The notes under the pieces were generated by a model, which worked only from the letters and a program-made list of their open reading frames with translations, searched no databases and was not told the origin of the DNA. From assembly GCA_014529385.2 (NCBI GenBank), contig CM043968.1:6909148-6973147 (forward strand): a DNA stretch of 64,000 nucleotides. The letters are read 5' to 3'. A program made the translations under genes and the position numbers. How positions within the stretch are numbered: the stretch's first letter is position 1; every line of letters starts with the position of its first letter. This stretch comes from Adiantum capillus-veneris (taxonomy: Eukaryota > Streptophyta > Polypodiopsida > Polypodiales > Pteridaceae). This document shows, in pieces, positions 49,062-60,930 of this stretch.

Positions 49062-50124
49062 GACATGGACTCGCAAGGTTTGGACTTGAACAATGAGTGC
49101 TCCCAATTTGATGATGATAGTTACATTCCATCAAGCCAACTGGAGCAATTAGTTTCTTCTCCCTCGGCCGATGGCTTTCTTGTACATACACCCATGTTGT
49201 ATGATCGAATGTCAGCTACCGTTCATGCCAGGATACACCCTCCAGTAACTTCCATTGGCACATTGCCTCACCTGATCCTTGCTACTTCAAATAGGTCACG
49301 TCCTCCAAGAACTCTCATCAATCAACGTGCATATTGTGGAGGGTTGAATTCTGCATTTCGGCCATCAAGGTTTTCGTCTCCATTGCCCACGCACCCGCCT
49401 CATCCAAGTCAATTGTTGTACAACATCAGCCCAGCTGGGATGGCACGACCAAGAAGCTCTCCTTTTATACTTCAAATGCATGGATTGAGCCAAAGTATGC
49501 CATTTCCTTCACAACCTAATGGCAGTAATATGGCTTCCTTTACGTCGACCGATGGTTTGCCTCCATCTCCTCAAATGGACACTCCATCAAGTTAGTCACA
49601 TAGGGAAACAGATATTGAGAGGGAGACTAACAACAATGATGGTCTCAATGGCACATTGGAAGGCCTATCAGCTAAGGATACTTAGGTGGATGAACGTGGG
49701 ATGATCAAAACAGTATTTCACAAGACAATTGGGATGCAAAAGAGACTGATGTGTTGGTTGCAACTAAGTTGGAGATGAAAGACATCATCGAGTATGGAGG
49801 GCTGGTCGTGAAGATGAGAACCAAAAAACGCCGCTCATTGCAAAATATGTGTCACGTCAAATATGCATCGCACTAGCAAGCAATGCATGAATAGATGGAT
49901 AGGTTTTTCAGGAAATGGAAAGCAATATACGACTAGGAACACCACATTCCATCGGGTCATGGTTCCCACTAGCAGTTGTCTGTCAGGGAACAAAGAGCAA
50001 AGAAGCTTCCAACTAGCTTCTCCAGCAAAATGTTTGCGATGATTGAAGTAAGGTATGGAGACTCTAAGGCAAGCAATCAATCCTGGGGATGGGTTGTTCG
50101 ACACATCCTCTGATTGCAACCAAG
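49062..50124 (+). pseudogene. Harbinger trihelix-like DNA-binding protein, main exon
   Basis: ATG at 49,065 opens 176 codons of Ser/Pro-rich sequence. After a stop at 49,593, other frames continue with NWDAKETDVLVATKLEMKDI (about 49,725, first helix of a Myb/trihelix fold), MDRFFRKWKAIYD (about 49,890), HIPSGHGSH, REQRAKKLPTSFSSKMFAMI and EVRYGDSKASN (about 50,070). These match the accessory protein of plant PIF/Harbinger elements, which binds the element ends with the transposase. There are four or five stops or shifts. The exon ends CCAAG|GTATATGG (50,125). Confidence 0.65.
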
Positions 50125-50210
50125 GTATATGGTTTGAAATCCATGCTTGTTTACTTCTCCCATATTTAGTGAATGGTTGGACCCAGTAGTCACTTCATTT
50201 ATGGCCTTTT

Positions 50211-50218
50211 GTTGCCCA
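50211..50218. repeat. hAT target-site duplication, left
   Basis: GTTGCCCA, exactly repeated at 53,796-53,803. Eight base pairs is the hAT standard. Confidence 0.9.
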
Positions 50219-53200
50219 CAAGGTTGCATCATTACATATGTACCTTACCTTTCCGTACGGTATGGTAAGGGTACGCACGATACGGTTTCATACGGTGCTT
50301 CAATAAAAAAAATCCGAATGTGTAGCATTAGGGTGCGGACCTGGAACACAAGTCGATTTGGGGCCTTTTGGTGGTCTGGAATGTTAATAGGCTAATAGCC
50401 CAAGGATGTATGCCTTATACTCACTGCACGTAGCTTTCCAGAGAGCAATAGAGACTGCAGAGAAGTTCATAGACAGGACTCAAGAGTCGTTTCCCGCGTA
50501 GAAAGGTAAGCTCCGCTCTTTTTCTTGCCCCTCCCACTCTTTCTCCTTACGTTGCACATACTCTTCGCGACACCCCTCCCTCTATTTGTCATGTGTTTGC
50601 ACTCTTCGCAGAAATTCATCATACCACACAAGACCAACCCCAACTGGAAGCTCCACACTAATGTGTTGAGCGTAGTCATGATTGCTTCCCAGCAAGGTTC
50701 CGACACGTGCTTATGGCAATGCAAGTATTGCAGGATCCAACACACCATTACCATAACGTGAGTCAAGAGGCACTTGACCGGCATTGACTGATCAGATTGG
50801 TGCTTGTGAAAAAATACCAAAGCCCTTGAGGGAGCAACTCATTGAGGAGTATTTTCTCGAGAGGTGCATCTATAGTGCAGGGTACTCCCAACATGCAGGA
50901 TGCTTTACACGATGCTTTTGTTGGAGACTTGGAGAGTCTAGGTATGCAGACACAGGCTGGGGAAGGTTCGGCTTCCATGCAACCCCCTACTGGTAGGAAG
51001 AGGGCACATGTTGGTGACGATGATGATGACCTCTTACCACGTGATACAGGTACATCTAACAAACCAATGCAGACCACTTTGCCTAGTCGCATCTCTTCAC
51101 AGGCTTGGACTAAAGAGCGTCAGGAGGGTGGCACAGATGGAGATATGTGGCACTCTTATTGAGTGCAACATATCTTTCAATGTTTTACACACAGATCAAT
51201 GAAAAAGAATGGTAAAAGCAATTTCACAGGTTGGGCCTACTGACACATGGACCGGTCTTGATTACACCAAGATGCGGACCACCATGTTAGATGAGCAAAA
51301 GGCCTTAATTGAAAAGGAACTTACTCCAGTGAAATCAAGATGGAAGGAGTTTGGATGCACCATTATCTCAAATGGTTGGACCGACATTCGCAGACGCCAC
51401 ATAATAAATATTCTTGTGTCCTCTTGTTTGGGCACCTATTTCTTGCGTGCTGTGGATGTAAGAAAACCAGGGGAGAAGATCACAGCTGAGTTCATATATG
51501 GTCACATCAAAGCAGTGATAGAGGAGGTTGGCAAGGAGAATGTTGTGTAGGTGGTGACAAATAATGCGGCAAATTGCAAGGCAAGGAAAAGTTTCCCGGC
51601 ATAGTGTGGACTCCGTGTACTGCATATTGTTTAGATTTTCTTATGGAGGATATTGGGAAACTTTCATGGGTGCAGCCCATTGTTGCAGATGCTACGAAGG
51701 TCACCACGCTCTTCCGCAAAAAGCATCAGGTGCTTCTTATTTTTCGTAGCCATAGTACTTTGGATATGGTGCGCCCTTCCAAAACTAGGTTTGTGTACAT
51801 TTACTTGGTTTTTCAGAGGCTCTACAAGCTTAAATATCCACTCCTTCAGACATTTGTGGATCCAAAATGGCGGCAGATGTCTAAATCCCAGGAGGAGCCT
51901 ACAAAGCACTTGCAGAGGCGGGTCCTTGATGAGAGTTTTTGGTAGGAGGTGCATGCTCTTTCAGTGGCACTTAAGCATGTGTACGTCCTCCTTCGACTTA
52001 CAGATATGGAGGGATCGACCTTGGGTCTAGTCTTTCATTTGTTTTTGCAGATGAAAGACCATATCTCCAAATGCTCCTTGTTGACTGGTGATCGGTAAGA
52101 GGTTCCCTCTTTATGAACTACTATGATACTATCTATCAATGATTGAGTGTACACTATGGACTTTAATTGCTATGCTCAACTCAATTTCAGTCGATACAAT
52201 ATATTGGAGTGTGTGGAGAGACGATGGACTTTCATGAGCCATCCCATCCATGCGATGGCCACCATGCTTCATCCTCTCTACAGGTCGCCAAAGCTATGGA
52301 GTGATACCTTCCTCAGCACAAAACAATCTGAGTATGTTGGGCTTATGTTTTCACAGGATGATCAGCTTCAGATAGATAGGGATTTCACCAACTACATGAA
52401 CGGCATCGGTGTTTCTTTTACGAGGGCAGTAGCCTCAAGGAAGGAAGCCACAAAGTTTCCTTTGACATGGTGGCACTCGTATGGGAGGGTTGATCTTCCT
52501 AACCTCTCATGCCAAGCTCTTCGTGTTCTTTCTCAGGTAAAAGTCCATTTAACATTATACTTTTTCATCTTTATATTACAACACAATCATAAATTCCACT
52601 TACTTAATTTTGCACACAGGATTGCTCGGCTGGAGCATGTGAGCGCAATTGGAGCTCTTACTCTCTCATCCACACGAAGATTCAAAATCTCCTTAGCACT
52701 TCTCAATTGGAGAAGTTGGTGTTTTTTAGGGCTAACATGAGGCTCGAGCGGAGTTACCAATCTTTGGGGCAACCCAAACAGGTAAATGAATCGTCTTATG
52801 GCTGCTGGCATAAACACATATTATAACTTTTTTGTTCACTACCATTTATTTTACTCTTGAACAGGTGGATGTGACACAGCTCAAGATGGTAGATGATCCT
52901 ACTCCAGAGGAGATTGACCGACAGATTAGAGACGAGCAGGAGGCGATTCTCAGAGAGCTGCATAGGGAGCTTGAGAGTGTGGATCGTCATGTGACCAGAT
53001 CACGTGCATGAGCTCTCAACATTCCTCTATGTCCGACGCTTCCAGATGCAGACATTGTGAGACGAGAGAGTATTCGTTTGGGGAAGCTTCCTGTTCTCTC
53101 CTCTCGCCCACGAGAAAATGAAGTTGTCCAACTCATTCACACCGAGATTGTTGATTTCTCTGAGGAGGCTAGCGGTGCAGAGGTGCTTGTTCCAGATGCC

Positions 53201-53795
53201 ATTGTTGTTGAGCCAGAGTTTGATGAAGAGGGCAATGTCCTTGATGATGGGGGCATGCTCTCTACCGAGGATTCATCTTCAGCATCTGACACAGACTTTT
53301 GAGGCTATAGGCATGCCGCCTAATAGCCTATGTGCATGCTTTGGAGAGCAGCAGACTTTTATTGTGTTTCATTAATTTGTTTCAGTTTGTATGGCATATA
53401 CAATGCCGGCTTGTGGCTGATGCCATAGACATTATGCTTGTAGTTGAGTTTGGACGGTTGTACATGTGTTTCATTGTTTTGTTTTAGTTTGTATTGGATT
53501 TACAGTGCCGGCTTTTGGCTGATGCCACTGACAGTATGCTTGTATTTGAACTTGGTTTTATGATTTATCATTGAGGCTTGAGGCATTTGAGTTTTATGTC
53601 CAATTGTCAATATGTTCATTTTCAGCATTGTAATTTGTAATGTAAATTTGTTTATGAGTCTATGGGTTTTTCACTAAAACATGAGTTTTTTTACAAATGG
53701 TATGTACCTATTACGTACCTGAAAGGTGGTTCAATACGGAAGTACGTTTTGTACATACCTAAAACATGTCGTACACTACGTACCTTTCCACCTTG
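50219..53795 (+). mobile_element. hAT DNA transposon (3,577 bp)
   Basis: Bounded by the perfect 8-bp duplication GTTGCCCA and short inverted ends (CAAGGTTG... / ...CCACCTTG). Subterminal regions at both ends are rich in GTACG, CGTAC and GTACC words, as expected for transposase binding sites. One transposase gene lies inside on the + strand. Removing the element and one duplication gives a ~110-bp intron with normal ends, so the insertion target was the intron of the Harbinger accessory gene. Confidence 0.9.
50590..53302 (+). pseudogene. hAT transposase
   Basis: Domains in order: a BED-type zinc finger (about 50,640-50,815; W.L...., CKYC, HLTG, then GACEKIP), an acidic linker (about 51,020), and the catalytic core with FGCTIISNGWTDIRRRHIIN, FLRAVD and VVTNNAANCK (51,200-51,600), then WTPCTAYCLDFLMEDIGKLS. 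The C-terminal dimerisation region is spliced across GTAAAAG...CACACAG (52,538-52,619): LSCQALRVLSQ + CSAGACERNWSSYSLIHTKI. A second intron (52,781-52,864) precedes the tail, which ends at 53,302. Stops occur at 51,160, 51,201 (Trp expected), 51,548 (Gln expected) and 51,943. Both catalytic Asp positions read Asn; the Glu in CERNWS remains. Confidence 0.8.
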
Positions 53796-53803
53796 GTTGC
53801 CCA
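53796..53803. repeat. hAT target-site duplication, right
   Basis: GTTGCCCA, identical to 50,211-50,218. It lies within the 3' end of the host intron, seven bases before the exon. Confidence 0.9.
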
Positions 53804-53810
53804 TGTGCAG

Positions 53811-54227
53811 ATGCGGCCTCAGTGGCTGTAACAACAATAGAAGAGCTAGGGGAGAATCCGCGAGGCAATCCACCTACAATTGCCAGCGAGGGAGCCAACA
53901 CAGAGAAGAAAAGAACTAGTGGTCATAAGAGGAAACAACCAGTAAGATTGAGGATTGGCAAGGACCAAGAGGAGGTGAATTGGCAACTTGTGGATTGGTT
54001 TGAACAGTCGGACAATAAGAGAATTTCTTGGGAGAAAGAGGTCGTCCAGAACAATCACCAAGAATTTGCAGCAAACCTTGAGCTTCAATGTAGCCGCCTT
54101 GAGCTCGAAACGTAGACGAAGTGAAGAGAGGCGGGAGATTGAGCAGGGATCGAACATGGCCCTTTTTGAGATCGCATCCTCCATAAAAAGCCTGGCAAAT
54201 GTGCTTAAGGATGACGGCCAAAAGTGA
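53811..54227 (+). pseudogene. Harbinger trihelix-like protein, last exon
   Basis: After the acceptor GTGCAG (53,810) the frame reads DAASVAVTTIEELGENPRGN, a basic patch GHKRKQPVRLRIGK, then NWQLVDWFEQSDNKRISWEK, and ends in EIASSIKSLANVLKDDGQK after one shift near 54,110. The acidic/basic linker and C-terminal helix (W..E....N...F) fit the end of the accessory protein. Joined to 49,062-50,124 by an intron that holds the hAT element. Confidence 0.6.
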
Positions 54228-54239
54228 AAAGAAGGCAAA

Positions 54240-55245
54240 CAATGGAGACTGAAATTTATTTTTTCAAATGGTTATGTAGGTTTTGGAAACGGTTTTCATC
54301 ATTCTTTTCTTGAAACGGTGATGCTCAATTTTTTGTTTCCATGAAGTATGGTGCTAGAATTTTTCCACCACATTTTTTACTTGTATCTGGTTGTCGAACG
54401 TTCTTGATTTCGTGGAAGATTAAGTGGTGTGTTAATTGTTCATTTCCATGACCTATAGGCTATGTACAAGCTAGCTGGCTGTTTTTGTGTGCTCTGTACA
54501 CTACTTTCCATATAATTACATGTTCTCCAAGCACACTGCTTTGTTACAAAAGGTCAAAGTAAAGATGTTGAAGCCATATATTATGCTTGATGGTCGTTTG
54601 TAGCTTTGTAGTCATGAACTAGTATTCACGCATGCTGATTGTATAGGCACCGGTGACCACTAGTCTATTCATTGAACTATAACTTAATGTACAATACTTT
54701 CAATGTATGTGCTAATTGTATTATTGTACAATGTTACAAGTGATCAACAAAGAACTCCAATTCCGTGCAATAGACTTTCAATGTATGCACTGCAATGTCG
54801 ATGCTCCAAGAGGCAATAAGATAACAACATCTGCAAACAACAATGCATGATACGTCCTCCTCATGCATAGCAAAATTCGAAGGCTTTGTATTAGCGTGAA
54901 AATGCAGACTTGTCGATGACATGTGACGATACATATAATTGATCTCTCAAGTAATGCTTCATAGCTCAAACAAAGATGCTTATACAAACAAAAGCATCAA
55001 GAGACCCGCATTGAAGGAGTAGAGTTAAATCATCAATTGAAGTTGGCTAGAAATGGAAGTTTGCAAGTTTACAAAAATCGATGGAACACCCTGCCAACTA
55101 CCACAGTAGACATTTATTGATATGTTTCATCCAGTGCAAAAGTCGAGGTGCAACTCACTAATCAAGCATTGCCCTCTTCCAAGGACTTCGCTAGAGAGTC
55201 TCTCATGGCCAATGGATTTGCTTGAGCCGCGTTTCCAGGAGGGTA
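54240..55245. other. Spacer between the convergent Harbinger genes
   Basis: AT-rich 3' flanks of the two genes. No gene, repeat or RNA recognised. Confidence 0.6.
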
Positions 55246-55249
55246 AACT

Positions 55250-55930
55250 TCATATGTGTACCTCACTGTCCTGCAAGGGCTTTGCATTCACAGCTACGTT
55301 GTGCAGAATGCAGCAGGCAGCTACAAATTTCACCACATATTTTGGCTTAGGGTGGAAAATTTTCCCATTCAAGTACCGCCAGCGTTGCTTGAGGCATCCA
55401 AATGCACGCTCCACCACTGTTCTCGTGGAAGACAACTTGAAATTGAAGTCCTTCCTTTGATTGGTGTCTGGGTTAGGGTATGGCACCGTACACCAATCAA
55501 AAAGTTGATACCCTCCATCCCCTACAATGTACTCGCGAAAGGAGTAGTTCCTATCCACAAACTGTGGGCACGCGAAATATCTTACACTCACGACATTGCC
55601 ATAGAATGAAGAGTTCTGCATCACTTGCTTGTTGTTGGTTGATCCAGGCCACCCTACAAAAACATCTAGGAAGCGTAGATCCATGTCGACCACACACTGA
55701 ACACACATAGAGTAATTCTTGTTTTGATCAAACCAATTATTGAACATGAGTGACAGCTTCTACTCCCGCAGCAGTTTGGCAAGCCTCTCTGTGTCTTGAA
55801 ACCCTCCTTCACATGGGCCATTTCAACAGCGTCTCTTGGCCAATGAATGAAGTGACTCTTGTACATGAGAAAACCATCAACAATGTCATAATAACTACTA
55901 TCAATTCTCCTAAATGATTTTCTCATGTTA
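55250..55930 (-). pseudogene. PIF/Harbinger transposase, C-terminal (catalytic) half
   Basis: The - strand reads FIHWPRDAVEMAHVKEGFKT, QRGLPNCCG, then MCVQCVVDMDLRFLDVFVGW with PGSTNNKQVM, then YIVGDGGYQLFDW (second catalytic Asp) and VVERAFGCLKQRWRYLNGK (catalytic Glu). The end FVAACCILHNVAV is typical of HARBI1 proteins. The first catalytic block, normally CCGAIDGTH, reads CCGVEAVTHV: the Asp position is GCT at 55,755-55,757. A deletion and shift follow it. The N-terminal half lies at 63.4-64.0 kb. Confidence 0.8.
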
Positions 55931-55979
55931 AACTGATCATTTAATATGGGGAAGTACTAGGGGAGAAAAAGCTAGATTA

Positions 55980-55984
55980 TTGGT
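55980..55984. repeat. Gypsy target-site duplication, left
   Basis: TTGGT, repeated at 61,966-61,970 directly outside the other LTR. Confidence 0.85.
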
Positions 55985-56126
55985 TGTAAACACCAAGGGA
56001 CTGCCATGCCTGGTCCATCCGCCCAACCTCCCTTTAATAGGCTCCTAGCCCCTTTCGGACCCCTTCCCACTGGCAGCCGGCCCTTGGCCGAGTCCGTGAC
56101 CCCTTGGTTGGGCCCTTGGCCTGACA
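55985..56126 (-). mobile_element. Gypsy 3' LTR (142 bp)
   Basis: TGTAAACACC ... GGCCTGACA. Differs from the 5' LTR at five sites; at four of them the 5' LTR has T or A where this copy has C or G. Confidence 0.95.
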
Positions 56127-56143
56127 TTACTCCCCCCTTGGAG
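56127..56143 (-). other. Polypurine tract, overlapping the end of pol
   Basis: On the - strand CTCCAAGGGGGGAGTAA directly abuts the LTR start TGTCAGG. The same bases encode the last residues PRGE and the stop of the integrase frame. Confidence 0.8.
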
Positions 56144-57869
56144 AAGCGTTTTCATCCTCGAAAACAAAAGTGGGGAATTTCTTCTTAAGAACACTAATGT
56201 TTTCCCAAGTGGCACCCTCTTCAGGGCGATCTTTCCACTTGACTAAAGCTTGACTACGTACATGATGACGAGTACGGAGTTCATGAAAATCTAAAATGCG
56301 TTCAGGTTCATGCGGTTGAGTGGGAGGTTCAGTGAAATCAACCAATATCTGCTGGCCGATAACATTGTCGTCCCCATGCAAGCGTTTACGTAAACGACTT
56401 ACATGAAATACCGGATGGACACGTGAGTGCGCAGGTAACTCAAGTTTGTAGGCCCTATCACCAACTCGCTTGAGTATCTTGAATGGCCCACAATAACGTG
56501 GAGATAATTTGGGTGTAGGTCCAGTCTTCAGACTTTCTGAATTCTCTCGCACACGCAAAAATACCTCTTCACCTTCCGTGAAGGTAACTTGCCAACGTTT
56601 CTCATCAGCATACTTCTTATACCGATCCTGTGCTTGTCGAACATTTTGACGAGCAAGTCTCAGCATTTCCATATGATCTTGGAGAAACTCCTTGACCTGT
56701 TGGAGCTTCTTAGTTTCCAACCCCACCGTCACTGGTGATCTAAGTTGAAAACCATACATAAGCATGAATGGACTAAAACCAGTTGTAACATGCTTAGCAC
56801 TATTATATGCAAACTCAAGAATAGGAAGATAATCTTCCCAATCTGATTGCTTCTTGCTAACGTATGCTCGTAGCATATCCTCTAGCACTTGGTTGATTCG
56901 TTCCGTCTGACCATCTGTTTCAGGATGATCAACCGTACTAAAATTAAGTTGTGTACCCAATCGTTTAAAAACAGCCCTCCAAAAATGACTGTTAAACTTG
57001 GGATCACGGTCACTCACAATGTTACTTGGCAATCCATACAACCGGTAAAGATTGTCCACAAATAACTTAGCTAATTCTGGCGTCTTAATGGTTGACTTGG
57101 TTGGAATAAACCGACAAAGTTTAGTCAACCGGTCTACGACCACCCATACCGAGTCATGTCCTCGAATAGTGGTTGGTAAACCCACAATAAAATCCATGGA
57201 GATACTTTCCCAATTACCATTGGGAATCTCTAAAGGATGTAAGAGTCCTCCTGCTTTCAGGCGCTCTGCTTTATTAACTTGACACTTTTGGCAATGCAAG
57301 ACATAGTCTTGAACATACCCATGCAAACCTGGCCAGTAAAACTGTCGTCTTACGAGTGCATAAGTTTTCTTAATTCTCGGGTGCCCTGCACTTGGACTAT
57401 CGTGACATTCATAAATAATTTGACGCCGAATGTCCGCGTCCGTCGGTACACACACTCTCCCCTTGTGGAGTAGGTACCCATCATCTATGGAAAAATTCTT
57501 CCATCTCTACAGTTCATCACTCAAAAGAGGAGAACTAGGTGTGGAGGAAACAAAACCACTACCAACATTGGAGTGAGAAGGATCACTCTTTCTAACATAG
57601 CTCCACACCTTGGAGTATGCAGTATCATGCTCGCACATACCTTTGAGAGATTCCAAAAACTCACTCCGCAATTCTGTGAAAAGGAGAGAGTTGATCTTTG
57701 GCATTCGGCTGAGAGCGTCAGCCACTACATTGTACCGCCCTTTGCGATATTGTAGCTTGGCATCATACTCTTGAAGAATCTCAACCCACCTGGCCTTGCG
57801 ACCCTTCAAATCACTTTGTTGTGTGAATGATACTTTCATGGTCAAACACAATCTCGAACTGTGCACCAT
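56127..57869 (-). pseudogene. Gypsy RNase H end, integrase and chromodomain
   Basis: 57,869-57,507 continues RNase H after the frameshift (DLKGRKARWVEILQEYDAKL, YNVVADALSRMP), ending at a TAG (57,507). The next frame (57,455-56,127, 442 residues) is integrase: the zinc site is H18, H25, C55, C58, and the catalytic triad is D88 (SMDFIVGLP), D149 (SDRDPKFN) and E185 (DGQTERINQ), all intact. The C-terminal chromodomain (about residues 375-430; ERILDFHELRTR, ALVKWKDRPEEGATWE) has the aromatic/Trp pattern that in chromoviruses targets integration to modified histones. Confidence 0.9.
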
Positions 57870-60800
57870 ACAAATAATGTCGCCATGTCTTTAAAGCAGA
57901 CACGATTGCATAGAGCTCTCGTTCGTAGGCAGAGTAATTCTGTTGTGTTGAGTCCAGCTTCTTGCTTTCAAATGCAATCGGCCGTCCCTCTTGCAGAAGG
58001 ACTGCTCCAATCGCACAATTACTAGCATTCGGTTCCAAAACGAATGGCTTTAAGGGATCCACAATAGCCAAAACAGGAGCTGTGGCTAATGTGTCCTTAA
58101 GTTTGTCAAAGCTTTGCTGTTGTTCTAATCCCCACTGAAAAGTCTTGCCCTTGGCTTTCAACTGATCTGTCATGGGAACAACAATATGGGCATAGTTTTT
58201 AACGAATCGACGATAAAAACCTGCAATGCCTAAAAAATTTTGGAGCTCTTCCAAATTTTTGGGAGAGGGCCACCTCCGAATGGCATCCACCTTGGATTGA
58301 TCCATGTGTAACCCTGCAGCTGAAATAACATGCCCCAAGTAGTGAATTTCCTCCTTGAGGAAATCACATTTGGATGCCTTGGCATATAACTGATTTTGGC
58401 GTAACAAATGAAACACTTGTTTCAAATGTACTAAGTGCTCTTCCTCAGATGCACTATATACAAGAATGTCATCGAGGAAAACGATAACAAAATTTTCCAA
58501 GTATGGTCTCAAGACACTATCCATGAGTGTCATGAACGTAGCTGGAGCATTGGTTAACCCAAAGGGCATTACCAAAAACTCATAATGTCCAAACCTTGTT
58601 CGGAACGTTGTTTTGGGTATATCCGCAAGCCTGATGCGTACTTGATGATACCCAGATCTTAAATCAATCTTTGAAAATATACGAGCGTGGGTGAGCTTAT
58701 CAAACAGCTCAGCTACTCGTGGCAACGGGTACTTGTTAGTAACCGCATTTAATCCACAGTAATCTACGCACATGCGCATACTACCGTCCTTTTTCTTCAC
58801 CAAGAGAATGGGAGAGGCCCATGGTGAAGAATTTGGTTGAATAAACCCTCTACTGAGATAGTCAGCAAGCTGACATTCCACCTCAGTAGCCTCCGAATGA
58901 CTCATTCGGTAAGGCGGTTTACTCACTGGCTTACTGCCTGCAACCACGTCTATGCCATGTTGCACAAAATGTGTCAGTGGTAGCCCTGGTGGCAAATCAT
59001 CTGGGAACACATCCTTGAATTCCCTTAAAAGTTCCTTCAATTCATTAGCAACATTTGCTTGTTTTGAATTAGTAGACATAGCTGGAAGAGGAAAGAGAGA
59101 AGAATGCGGCGTTGAGGAAGTTTTATTCAAAACTTTAGCATCATTAAAAACATCATCCACATTGGAAATAAAATGGCACAGTGAGTAACACAAAAAGAGT
59201 TCTTCTATTGCATCATCAGAAGCGAGATTCATAAGCTCAGCTGTACAAATAAGTGGTGAGGAAGGTACATCCTTCTCCCCCAACAGCAGCACGTGCACAC
59301 CATTGGATTCGAACATTAGACTATTATGCTCATAGCTACGTCTAAGGGATGATCCTAAACTATGCAACCATTCACGACTAAGAACCACATCCGCCCTCTC
59401 CATATTCATGACTTGGAAATCCAAAGAGGTACGGTATCCTTGAATTTCCAGAGGTACATCTTTAATCTGAGTTTCCCATATCTCAGAATCATGGCCGTTA
59501 ATCATTGCCACCTTGTAGCGATGGGAACTCGGGGTTTGGGAAAATTTGAGTCGTTTCACCAATTTATAATTGATGAAATTGTGCGACGCACCATCGTCTA
59601 CCAAGATCCGCACCCTGTGCCCTTGGATAGAGCCATGCATACGCACCAACTCATGTGGTCCGAAAGTCTGCTGCCACATGGAGGCCGTGATACAGCACTC
59701 ATGCACCGCCTCGGTGTGTGTTACTTCCACATTAGCAAACTGGGAAGAGGATTCAAGAGGTAAAAGCTGCACCATATGTACTGCTTTTTCCTTCCCCTTG
59801 TCTTGAGCAGCAGATTTCCCCTTGGGACAATCCTTTTTGCTATGTCCAGTTCCCAAACATTTAAAGCACAAATTTTCTTTTTTGGCTTTCTCAAACTCTT
59901 CCGTTGAGAGAGGACCTCTAGACCCCTTGGGCTTTTTGGAGGTCTCTGATGCAGTGGAGACATTTTTTCTTTTATGATGCACATGCTGTGGACGTGTTAA
60001 AACAGGTGTAGTGCAATGCACATGCGAACTATGCAATGCCCGATCATCGGGATCATCATGGATGTGAGCTTGCACTATTGCGTCCTCAAGTGTTTGTGGA
60101 TCCTGGGTTTTAACGTGCTTCTTAAGCTCGGGAGTTAACCCACGGATGAACCCACGCACCTGCTGAAAGGTATCCATCCCTTCCAGCTTGAGGATCACAT
60201 CCCGATAATGGGAAACATATTCCAATAATGTTTTATGATGGCGCATAGAATATTCGTCCCAGGCGGTCCAATTTCTATCCTTCTCATTGGTAGGTAGAAA
60301 TTCCTTCCTGAAGACAGTCTCAAAAGCTGCCCAAGTCTGTGGTAGCATGCCCTTCTCCTTGCGAGACATCCACCATTTGTAGGCCTTGCCATCCAAAGTC
60401 AGACTTGTCTGCAACGCCTTGGCTGCATCCGGGGTACGTCTAAGGTCACGAATACCATCCCACTTACTGAGAAAAATATTCACGGTGTCCTTGTTTCGCT
60501 CACGCTCTTCTCCCCGAAAAATTGGTGGCTTTGTATTTTTCAACAAATTGTCCACCTCTTTTTGGGTCAGAGAGTGCAGCGGTCCTGGAGGAGGGCCTTG
60601 CCCAGCAGCCGGCCCTTGGCCGGGTGTGGAGCCGTGCTCCTGAATTGGTTGACTAGCAGGGCTCGTGGCCTGCTGCTGCATATGCAACTTAATCAAATCG
60701 GATAATGCTGTGACATTCTGATTTAATTGTGCAAAATTCGTCTCAAGCACAGTCATGCGTGTTTGCAATGCACAGAAATCTTGCATGTCCAGCAACTCAT

Positions 60801-60930
60801 ATGCATCGTCTGTTGCCGTTGGGGCACGATTACTCTCCGTGAGAGGAACCGTCCGCGTAGCATCGACAGACGAAACGGGTGCGGACTGCTCGAAATCAAA
60901 TGCATGATCCATATCTATGTCTGAATCCAT
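57811..60930 (-). pseudogene. Gypsy gag-protease-RT-RNase H polyprotein
   Basis: I start at the ATG at 60,930 ([11 protein letters not shown]), which follows the leader; the open frame begins 55 codons earlier. Of ~1,039 residues, gag covers about 1-350 (coiled helix [17 protein letters not shown], then [13 protein letters not shown], ending in the knuckle [15 protein letters not shown]). The protease has [13 protein letters not shown] near residue 445. RT spans about 675-880 ([59 protein letters not shown]), and RNase H starts near 960 ([20 protein letters not shown]). Catalytic Asp residues are intact. The frame ends at 57,811 through a frameshift just after FDHES. Confidence 0.92.

Noticed and set aside
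49065-49595. Independent Ser/Pro-rich host gene
   Set aside because: It continues in other frames into the trihelix motifs of a Harbinger accessory protein and lies in an element with the matching transposase.
55122-55710. + strand frames over 100 codons at 55.1-55.7 kb
   Set aside because: Shadows of the - strand Harbinger transposase, whose conserved VGDGGY and VERAFG blocks fix the real frame.
59362-59763. + strand 133-codon frame inside the gypsy polyprotein
   Set aside because: Antisense shadow of the protease region of a 1,039-residue - strand frame.
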